Source: Gloeocapsopsis dulcis
GTDB taxonomy: Bacteria > Cyanobacteriota > Cyanobacteriia > Cyanobacteriales > Chroococcidiopsidaceae
Direction of reading: 5' to 3'
Length of the DNA: 64,000 nt
Assembly: GCF_032163395.1 (NCBI RefSeq)
Contig: NZ_CP119968.1
Span: 1,349,501-1,413,500, forward strand
The notes under the pieces are model-generated. The model made no database searches, was not told the origin of the DNA, and worked only from the letters and a program-made list of their open reading frames with translations. Below, one piece after another: positions 57,770 through 64,000 of the stretch. The translations under genes were made by a program, and so were the position numbers. Within the stretch, counting starts at the first letter, position 1; each line of letters opens with the position of its first letter.

Positions 57770-58465
57770 CTAACTTACTGCTGAAGCCGTATTGCGCTTT
57801 AGTATTCCATCTTCCATGTGAACAATGCGATCGGCAACGTCTAAAATCCGATTGTCGTGGGTCACTAGCAAAATTGTGCAGCCTTGCTCTTTTGCAAGAG
57901 TTTGCATCAGGTTGACCACATCTCGACCAGATTTGCTATCCAATGCCGCAGTAGGTTCATCTGCAAGTACTAGTTTAGGATGGCTAACCAGCGCACGGGC
58001 AATTGCAACCCTTTGTTTCTGTCCACCAGATAAATTATCAGGATAATAATTGATGCGCTCTCCTAATCCAACTTGTCCTAACATCGCAATAGATCGCGCT
58101 TTCATTTCTGCGGGAGATATCTCTCGATGCAATTCCAAACCCATTTTGACGTTTTGTAGTGCCGTCAAGCTGCCATGCAAGTTGTGTGCCTGAAAAATAT
58201 ATCCGTGGTGTTTTCGAGCTTGCGTGAGTTGTTGAGCTGTTGCGCCGCACAACTCTTGTCCTAAAACTTGTAAGCTGCCAGATTGAGCAGATCGCAATCC
58301 GCCGACTAACGTTAGTAATGTTGTTTTTCCGGAACCTGAAGGACCCGTCATAATCACAATCTCACCTGTGTTGATTTCGAGATTAATATCAAATAGGACT
58401 TGCTTACGAAGTTGACCTTGACCAAAGTAGTGGTTGAGATTTTGAACCGAAATAGCGATCGCCAT
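57770..58465 (-). CDS. devA: DevA-type ABC exporter ATP-binding protein
   Basis: A 231-residue ATPase of the DevA/MacB/LolD group. Motifs: Walker A MTGPSGSGKTTLL, Q-loop GYIFQAHNLHG, signature LSGGQKQRV, Walker B LVLADEPTAALDS, H-loop LVTHDNRI. It powers the DevBCA exporter together with the DevC permease and DevB adaptor upstream on the same strand. DevBCA works with a TolC-like outer-membrane channel, which is not in the window. Nine bases separate it from devC. Confidence 0.92.
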   Translation of the reverse strand: MAIAISVQNLNHYFGQGQLRKQVLFDINLEINTGEIVIMTGPSGSGKTTLLTLVGGLRSAQSGSLQVLGQELCGATAQQLTQARKHHGYIFQAHNLHGSLTALQNVKMGLELHREISPAEMKARSIAMLGQVGLGERINYYPDNLSGGQKQRVAIARALVSHPKLVLADEPTAALDSKSGRDVVNLMQTLAKEQGCTILLVTHDNRILDVADRIVHMEDGILKRNTASAVS

Positions 58466-58474
58466 TGTTCATTC

Positions 58475-59650
58475 CTAAAACATATCTGCTGGATCAGCGG
58501 ACTGGAGTTTGCGAGTTGAGAGCGCCCCTGAAAGTGCACACATCACAACCGTTAGCACTAAGACAAACACCGCCCTTGAAGCCGTCATATAAATTGGTAA
58601 AGCTGTCGCGTTAGCAGCTAGGGCATAAAGTCCCAACGGTAAAATGGCACCAGGGATAAATCCGAGAAATGCTAGGATAATTGCTTCTTCAAACACGATG
58701 CTTAATAAATAGGAATTACCATAGCCCATTGCTTTGAAGGTGGCGTACTCCTTGAGGTGCGCGTTCACGTCAGTTGATAGCACTTGATACACAATCACAA
58801 CGCCGACGACAAACGCCATCACAGTTCCTAACCCAAATACAAACCCGATCGGGCTTGCAGTTCTCCAATAGTTTTCCTCGAATTGCACATACTCTTGAAC
58901 TGTCAGCACGCGCACATCTTCAGGTAAATAAGATTCTAAAGCAGCAGCAACTTGCTGCGGATCGTATCCTGATTTCACTTGAATCAACCCCAGACTAACG
59001 CTGGCAGCATCTCGCCGTGGAAAGAGACGGAGAAAGGTTTGATCGCTCACCATCAAGTTGGCATCTGCGCCAAAGGAAGCCCCCAAGCTAAATACTCCTG
59101 CGATTGTTAATGTCCGGCGATCAACTTCGGTAGTGACTGTTTTTCCTCGATCCACTTGGGCGATCGCTTCTGCATACTGCCCTCTAGCACCGCGATCAAA
59201 GAGAACTGTATCCGGCAACTTCAGCTTGTCAAGTTGTTGATTGACTTCTGGTAGGTTAAAGGCTGGCTCATCGGGTGCAAATCCTAACACCTGTACAGTA
59301 GCATTGAGACGAGTTTGCGGATTTTTCCAGGTAATGCTGTTGATGTACAGCGCGGTTGCCGTTTGGACACCTGGAATATCCCTTGCCTGAAACAGCCGCC
59401 GCCGTGAAAAGGTAGATAGATTTTGTAGATTGAGGGCTTTGGGACTGAGTAAAACAATGTCGGCTGACATGGCGCGATTAACACGGGTATTACTGTCATA
59501 TAGCGCATTCTGAAAGCCAAGCTGCATAAACATCAGCACATCTGCAAACGCAATGCCTGCTAGTGCAACTAGTAAGCGACCTTTCTCATGACTCAGTTGC
59601 AGCCATCCGAGGGGAGTGCGGCGCTGTAATTGTTGAATGAATCCAATCAT
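58475..59650 (-). CDS. devC: DevC-type ABC exporter permease
   Basis: A 391-residue FtsX/MacB-like permease with four membrane helices: one near the N-terminus (LLVALAGIAFADVLMFMQLGF) and three at the C-terminus (IGFVFGLGTVMAFVVGVVIVYQ, then IILAFLGFIPGAILPLGLYAL, then FVLVLTVVMCALSGAL). The large periplasmic domain lies between. HEKGRLLVALAGI and YATFKAMGYGN are family motifs. Its start overlaps the devB stop by 4 bases (ATGA), implying coupled translation. Confidence 0.93.
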   Translation of the reverse strand: MIGFIQQLQRRTPLGWLQLSHEKGRLLVALAGIAFADVLMFMQLGFQNALYDSNTRVNRAMSADIVLLSPKALNLQNLSTFSRRRLFQARDIPGVQTATALYINSITWKNPQTRLNATVQVLGFAPDEPAFNLPEVNQQLDKLKLPDTVLFDRGARGQYAEAIAQVDRGKTVTTEVDRRTLTIAGVFSLGASFGADANLMVSDQTFLRLFPRRDAASVSLGLIQVKSGYDPQQVAAALESYLPEDVRVLTVQEYVQFEENYWRTASPIGFVFGLGTVMAFVVGVVIVYQVLSTDVNAHLKEYATFKAMGYGNSYLLSIVFEEAIILAFLGFIPGAILPLGLYALAANATALPIYMTASRAVFVLVLTVVMCALSGALSTRKLQSADPADMF

Positions 59651-60837
59651 TGTTCAATCACCACCTGAACTTGCAGATTCGTAAATTTGGCAGCTTTTTG
59701 ACTAGAGGCATCATCTAAATTAATTTGCACCTCAATCACTCTGGCATCGATATTGGCACTAGGATCGGTGTTGACGATCTCTTGTCGGCGTACTTGAGAA
59801 CCCACTCGCTCAACCATTCCTGTTAATTCACTCGGAATTGAATCGCTTGTTACCCGAACTTGTTGCCCGACCTGAACTTTACTGATATCGCTTTGATAGA
59901 CTTCTGCGATCGCTTGCATCTGCCGTGTTTGCCCAATCTCTGCAATGCCATCTGTCGAAACAACTTCTCCTGCTCGTGTATAAATATCTAGCACTTCACC
60001 ATTGATCGGAGAACGCACGACTGATTGATCGAAACTTGCCTTTGCTTGATTGCGGGCGGCGATCGCTCGATTCACTTCTGCTTGTGCTGAACGTACATCG
60101 ACAGGACGCACCTCAGCAATTTGTTCCAGCGTTGCTCTGGCTCTGTTTAACTCTGCAGGAGTTGTCAAACGCAGGCGATCGAGATTGACTTGCGCTTCTT
60201 GAACAGATTTTTGAGCCGTGTCTAATGCTAAACGTCTGCTGTCACGTTCAGATGCTGAAATTGCTCCTTCCTGATACAGCGATTGATAACGATTGAACTC
60301 GGCTTGGGCATTTTGCAACTCTGATTGCAACCGAGCTACAGTTGCTACTTGTGCTTTAATATTCCCCTGACGTTCTGCACTCAATCGAGCAATTTCTGCT
60401 TGTTGTGCATTAATTTCACCTTGCTTCGCGCCGGCTTGAATGACGTCCAGTTGAGCGCGTGCCACATTCACTTGTTCCTCTGCTTCTTCAAGAGCAGCTT
60501 TACGTTGATCGTGCGAATCCAAAATGGCAATAACTTGACCTGCTTGAACGCGATCGCCCTCTTGCACCAGTAATCGCTCAACTCGATTGCCTTGACTTGA
60601 TGTTGGAGCCGAAAGCTTAATCACTGTGCCCAGTGGCTCTAATCGTCCCAATGCTGTCACTGTCTGAATCACAGGAGTTGTTACTGGTGCAGCAGTCTCC
60701 TGTCTAACCAATGTCATGCGCATCCATCTGTACGTCATCGCACCACCAACGCCCAATAGGACGACTCCAGCGATTACAACTCCTCGCTGAGATACTGCCT
60801 TGATGAATTGATTCCGGTTCTGAACCATACCATGCAT
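59647..60837 (-). CDS. devB: DevB-type HlyD/membrane-fusion protein
   Basis: A 396-residue periplasmic adaptor. A single N-terminal helix (GVVIAGVVLLGVGGAMTYRW) is followed by a split lipoyl domain (GDRVQAGQVIAILDSHDQR, then SPINGEVLDIYTRAGEVV), a long coiled-coil hairpin rich in Ala/Gln/Arg (about residues 115-245), and a beta-barrel (AIAEVYQSDISKVQVGQQVRV). It joins the DevC-DevA motor to an outer-membrane channel. It starts 30 bases after the monooxygenase stop, so both are in one operon. Confidence 0.93.
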   Translation of the reverse strand: MHGMVQNRNQFIKAVSQRGVVIAGVVLLGVGGAMTYRWMRMTLVRQETAAPVTTPVIQTVTALGRLEPLGTVIKLSAPTSSQGNRVERLLVQEGDRVQAGQVIAILDSHDQRKAALEEAEEQVNVARAQLDVIQAGAKQGEINAQQAEIARLSAERQGNIKAQVATVARLQSELQNAQAEFNRYQSLYQEGAISASERDSRRLALDTAQKSVQEAQVNLDRLRLTTPAELNRARATLEQIAEVRPVDVRSAQAEVNRAIAARNQAKASFDQSVVRSPINGEVLDIYTRAGEVVSTDGIAEIGQTRQMQAIAEVYQSDISKVQVGQQVRVTSDSIPSELTGMVERVGSQVRRQEIVNTDPSANIDARVIEVQINLDDASSQKAAKFTNLQVQVVIEQ

Positions 60838-60867
60838 AAGTGATGGACTCCTGAAAGCAGAGAAATT

Positions 60868-62433
60868 TTAAGAAACCAGCCCAAGAACCTCACGGAAGTA
60901 AGCTTTGAGGTCGTCTAGAGAACAGTTTGGAGAGAGCAATGCAATATAGTTATCCGGTCGCAGCAGTACCTTGAACGGTTGATGAGTACCGAAGATCTCA
61001 ACAACTCTTGGGTAAAGTGGAATAATATGAAAATCGATGCAGTCACCGTATTGGTCGAGTTCCGGTTTCAAATACTCATAATTTTGTTGCTCATCAGAGA
61101 ACACGAGCAAGTGAAACTTTGGATTGCAAAGCTGATCGTAAACATTCTCGCCATTTACCAGAAAATACGGCATCCGATCTCCAGCTTTGACGTCAAATAT
61201 GCGATCTTGCTGATGTTGACTTAAAGAACTATCAGAGTAGTCCAGCCCAATTTGAGAAACCATTGGAAACAGGAACTCTTTTGCCGCACTAAACTGGGTC
61301 ACAAAACTCGCAAGGCTCGGCAAAATATTGTCACGGAAGAAGCGGAAATACCAGCGATCGCTCGCTGCCACATCAAAAAACTGGTCAGTCGTCTGCAACA
61401 GCCGTTTTGCATTTGCTACTCGTTCCTCGTTGTAAGTTGCCAGCAATGAATCCTGAACATTGCCCCGCAAAACGAAAGCAAGCTTCCAAGCAAGGTTGTA
61501 AGCATCCTGAATGCCCGTGTTCATGCCTTGTCCTCCCGCAGGGGTATGAATATGTGCCGCATCACCCGCCAGAAAACATCTGCCAACCGAGAACATCTCC
61601 GCCCGCCGAGTATGGACTCTGTATGTCGAAAACCAGTGTAAAGTCGTAATTTCCAGCGGCAGTTGCACTAATTGCTTCACTTTAGGTTCGACTGCATCGA
61701 AAAGAACTTCTCGATCAATTTGGTCTTCATACTCAGGCAAGTTACCAATTAGCCGCCAGCGTTTTTCATCTTGCATCGGCACAATCAGCACAAAGGAGTC
61801 ATGCCCCAATACTGGATACGCCGTGCCCTCTTCCCCTGAAAATTCCATCTGCACATCAGCGACGTAAAATAAGCGTGGATGAGTTGAACCTTCAAAGGGC
61901 AGACCGAGGATCTGCCGAGTGGGACTGCTGGCACCGTCACACCCCACTAGATAGCTTGCTGCGATCGCCTGCCTTTCACCGCTGGTGGTTTTGACTACCG
62001 CCCTCACACCGTCTGCATCTTGTGTTAAAGTTTCCAATTCGGTCTGCCACTGAACTGCTTGACCGTTGCGCTGGAGATGTTCATCAAGCAGATGCTCGTT
62101 TTTGCTTTGTTCAAACACAAGCATGAACGGAAATGGGCTGAGTCCTGCGCCAAAGTCTGAAAAATCGAGACGGGCACTAATTTTACCGTCGTGCATGAGA
62201 GCGACTTTTTGCACCTGTTCCCCCCCTGCAACTGCTTTTCTCGCTAGATCCACTTGGTCGTAAATTTCTAGCGTGCGTGCGTGAACCACCAGCGCCTTGG
62301 ATAGCTCAGTAACTCCTTCTTTCTGGTCAAAGATGACAAAATCGATGTTGTAGCGCATTAATTGCACAGCTAGCGAAAGCCCTGTGGGTCCTGCTCCAAC
62401 GATAATTACATCCGTTTGAATGATATTTTGCAT
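60868..62433 (-). CDS. FAD-dependent aromatic monooxygenase (PheA/TfdB-like)
   Basis: A 521-residue class A flavin hydroxylase. FAD motifs: VIIVGAGPTGLSLAVQL (GxGxxG), YLVGCDGASSPTRQIL (DG motif), and CFLAGDAAHIHTPAGGQGMN (GD motif). The C-terminal thioredoxin-like domain common to phenol and pentachlorophenol hydroxylases is present (residues about 400-521), though without its cysteines. It hydroxylates an aromatic or polyketide-type substrate. It is the first gene of an operon with devBCA and is divergent from a TetR gene across two matching operators, so oxidation and export of a common toxic compound is a reasonable model. Confidence 0.9.
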   Translation of the reverse strand: MQNIIQTDVIIVGAGPTGLSLAVQLMRYNIDFVIFDQKEGVTELSKALVVHARTLEIYDQVDLARKAVAGGEQVQKVALMHDGKISARLDFSDFGAGLSPFPFMLVFEQSKNEHLLDEHLQRNGQAVQWQTELETLTQDADGVRAVVKTTSGERQAIAASYLVGCDGASSPTRQILGLPFEGSTHPRLFYVADVQMEFSGEEGTAYPVLGHDSFVLIVPMQDEKRWRLIGNLPEYEDQIDREVLFDAVEPKVKQLVQLPLEITTLHWFSTYRVHTRRAEMFSVGRCFLAGDAAHIHTPAGGQGMNTGIQDAYNLAWKLAFVLRGNVQDSLLATYNEERVANAKRLLQTTDQFFDVAASDRWYFRFFRDNILPSLASFVTQFSAAKEFLFPMVSQIGLDYSDSSLSQHQQDRIFDVKAGDRMPYFLVNGENVYDQLCNPKFHLLVFSDEQQNYEYLKPELDQYGDCIDFHIIPLYPRVVEIFGTHQPFKVLLRPDNYIALLSPNCSLDDLKAYFREVLGLVS

Positions 62434-62465
62434 CCTTTAGTGCCTCCTCGTTCAGAAGCCATATG

Positions 62466-62514
62466 CTAAACCGATTAGTTTAGCTCTATACTCAGACTAA
62501 ACTGATTAGTTTAG
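62466..62514. promoter_or_regulatory. two tandem TetR operators
   Basis: CTAAACCGATTAGTTTAG (62466-62483) and CTAAACTGATTAGTTTAG (62497-62514) differ at one base. Each has CTAAAC/GTTTAG arms around six bases. Their starts are 31 bases apart, three helical turns, so two dimers could bind the same face. They lie between the TetR gene and the monooxygenase-devBCA operon, probably over both promoters. Confidence 0.75.
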
Positions 62515-62559
62515 AATGTCAAGGTAAGATCGATTATTCAGCCTCAAGGACGACTCGGC

Positions 62560-63228
62560 ATGAGACAGGCAAAACCTGGACGTACAGATAGACAACTCTC
62601 TCCAGAAAAGACCGCAGCCATTTTAGAAGGTGGAATGCAAGAGTTTTTAACCCACGGTTATGCAGCAACTAGTATGGATCGAGTTGCGATCGCTGCCAAA
62701 GTTTCAAAAGCCACGGTGTACAGTCACTTTCAAGACAAAGAAAGCTTATTCATTGCGCTCATCCAACAACTAGTCGAACAAAGATTCCAATCTATTTTTG
62801 GTGCAGCGGACGATCAGATTTTACAAATGGCACCCCAGGTTGTTCTGAGAAATTTTGCCAACCGAGCGTTAGATATTGGGACAACTGAACCCCAATTTCT
62901 CAATTTTATGCGGCTGATTCTGGGAGAGTCGGGACGTTTTCCGCAATTAGCTCGCGCCTTTGTTCGCAACATCGAACAGACTGCATTTAGAAGGCTGTGT
63001 CACTATTTCACGCATTGTCCGCAACTTAAGCTATCTGATCCTGAAGCAACAGCAAGAATCTTTGTTGGTGCCGTGGTGCATTTCATGATTGTGCAAGAGA
63101 TGTTGCATGGTAAGGATATTTTACCAATGGAGCGCGATCGCATTGTCGATGGCTTAATTGACTTGATTGTAAAACCACCGCTCACAGATAAATTTGATAC
63201 TGGTTGCAACACAGCATCAAGCGGCTAG
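62560..63228 (+). CDS. TetR/AcrR-family transcriptional regulator
   Basis: A 222-residue repressor with a clear TetR helix-turn-helix: TAAILEGGMQEFLTHGYAATSMDRVAIAAKVSKATVYSHFQDKESLF, where the last part is the recognition helix. The ligand domain has the TetR_C form common in AcrR relatives (FLNFMRLILGESGRFPQLARAF). It is divergent from the FAD monooxygenase-devBCA operon, and two palindromes lie between them. It should repress that operon and itself until it binds the substrate. Its 3' end overlaps the next gene's 3' end by 4 bases. Confidence 0.93.
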   Translation: MRQAKPGRTDRQLSPEKTAAILEGGMQEFLTHGYAATSMDRVAIAAKVSKATVYSHFQDKESLFIALIQQLVEQRFQSIFGAADDQILQMAPQVVLRNFANRALDIGTTEPQFLNFMRLILGESGRFPQLARAFVRNIEQTAFRRLCHYFTHCPQLKLSDPEATARIFVGAVVHFMIVQEMLHGKDILPMERDRIVDGLIDLIVKPPLTDKFDTGCNTASSG

Positions 63229-63788
63229 TTGCACCGATAGCTATTGAAACTCAATAACCATTTCTTTGTCATTTGTGGGGATTGCAAATGCACTACAGAT
63301 AGATGCACGTACTCTACTTGCTGAAACAGTGCAGGATACTTTTCGCGATTACGTTGATAAGTTTGTACCATCCATAGCAAGATAGAATCTTGACTGAAGA
63401 ACGATTTCCAAATATCTTCACGATTGCCATTCCAAAGTTCCTCTTGTTTGAGCGATCGCCGCAATGTTCGCTGCAAAAGTTGCCTCATAACTAGCCAGAA
63501 CGAGTAGTCTAGAAAGACAACTGTGTCAGCTTGACTCAAAACAATCTCACGAACTTTACTGTAGTTTCCATCTATAATCCAGCGATCGCCTTTAAGAGCC
63601 TCTGACACACGTTCTCGAAACACTTGTTCCGAAGCAGCTGTCCAATTCGGCTCCCAGTATAGTGCATCTAACTCAATATGAGGGATCTCTAAGTGTTGAG
63701 CAATTTTTCGTGCTAAAGTTGTTTTCCCTGACCCTGTAGTTCCAACAATTGAAATCCGCTGACCACAACTCTGAAAACCTTCTTTCAT
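63225..63788 (-). CDS. P-loop kinase-like ATPase (FlaR/adenylate-kinase-like)
   Basis: A 187-residue P-loop protein: Walker A ISIVGTTGSGKTTLARKIA, then LEIPHIELDALYWEPNW, GDRWIIDGNYSKVR and TVVFLDYSFWLVMRQLLQRTLRR. The order matches small proteins annotated as DNA topology modulation FlaR or adenylate-kinase-like ATPases, which probably phosphorylate a small molecule. Function unproven. It converges on the TetR gene, sharing 4 bases. Confidence 0.82.
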   Translation of the reverse strand: MKEGFQSCGQRISIVGTTGSGKTTLARKIAQHLEIPHIELDALYWEPNWTAASEQVFRERVSEALKGDRWIIDGNYSKVREIVLSQADTVVFLDYSFWLVMRQLLQRTLRRSLKQEELWNGNREDIWKSFFSQDSILLWMVQTYQRNREKYPALFQQVEYVHLSVVHLQSPQMTKKWLLSFNSYRCN

Positions 63789-63896
63789 AAGCTCGATTTC
63801 TATAAATAATGAATCCGTGATATCACGTGCATTTGTTCAAATGACTGGAATACATTTCAGCCGAGGCTATTGATTAATAATCGCTCGCTCTCAAAG

Positions 63897-64000
63897 CTAG
63901 GAAGCAAGGTAACATTTCACTCGGTCAATAGTGCGATAGCCAATGCGCTGATAAATTGCTTCTCCCATTGGACTAGCTTGAAGAGCGGCTATTTTCGCTC
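63897..64000 (-). CDS. GNAT-family acetyltransferase, C-terminal fragment at window edge
   Basis: The stop codon is at 63897-63899 and the frame runs off the right edge. The visible 34 codons include ALQASPMGEAIYQRIGYRTI, the closing helix and strand of many GNAT acetyltransferases (xxxAxxxYxrlGF pattern). The rest of the protein is outside the window. Confidence 0.6.
   Translation of the reverse strand, partial: AKIAALQASPMGEAIYQRIGYRTIDRVKCYLAS

Overview
The window is chromosomal DNA from a cyanobacterium. Evidence: the cytochrome b6f Rieske gene petC, a prolycopene isomerase (crtH), a phytol kinase-like gene, DUF3067 and DUF3288 proteins, a HetZ-related protein, a DevBCA-type exporter, and very frequent copies of the cyanobacterial octamer GCGATCGC (HIP1). 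Genus cannot be fixed from the sequence alone. No tRNA or rRNA gene was seen.

Layout. 1-4.3 kb: petC (cut by the left edge), a DUF3067 protein, csaA and tatC. A 902-bp IS1-family element splits what was a tatC-csaA pair with ATGA overlap. 4.3-13.2 kb: a TetR regulator divergent from a Rieske oxygenase, an AAA-like STAND ATPase, an MCE (MlaD) lipid-transport protein and its ATPase (MlaF) separated by a palindromic repeat, and a Tat-exported caspase homologue lacking both catalytic residues. 13.4-21.1 kb: ATP sulfurylase, an Lrp regulator divergent from an EamA exporter, mnmA, a DUF1622 membrane protein and an M61 peptidase. 16.2 and 21.3-24.1 kb: toxin-antitoxin material, namely a VapC remnant, an intact TacA/TacT pair, and a higBA locus whose toxin is broken by an IS5-family insertion and a frameshift.

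24.3-38.3 kb is the main accessory system: a CRISPR array with 46 repeats and 45 spacers, then cas2, cas1, a two-helix membrane protein (probably Csx18), a CARF-HEPN ribonuclease, a Cmr6-Cmr1 fusion, cmr5, cmr4, cmr3 and cmr2/cas10, all on the minus strand with gaps of 15 bases or less. The GGDD palm of Cas10 and the CARF-HEPN protein together predict cyclic-oligoadenylate signalling. No cas6 is present. Repeat orientation puts the leader beside cas2, so crRNAs are copied from the minus strand. Several spacers look like translation-start regions of target genes on the plus strand, so their crRNAs would be antisense to mRNA, as expected for a type III system.

38.5-64 kb is mostly housekeeping and signalling: a MshEN-domain protein, a HetZ-related protein, a large NB-ARC/14-WD40 protein, a GGDEF-EAL protein, crtH, upp, yggT, aroE, an alpha/beta hydrolase, a methyltransferase, an aldo/keto reductase, a phytol kinase and yidD. 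It ends with a TetR-controlled operon of an FAD monooxygenase plus DevBCA exporter, driven past two near-identical operators. A possible structured RNA lies at 55.4 kb. Dispersed palindromic repeats, including one interrupted by another, sit between genes.
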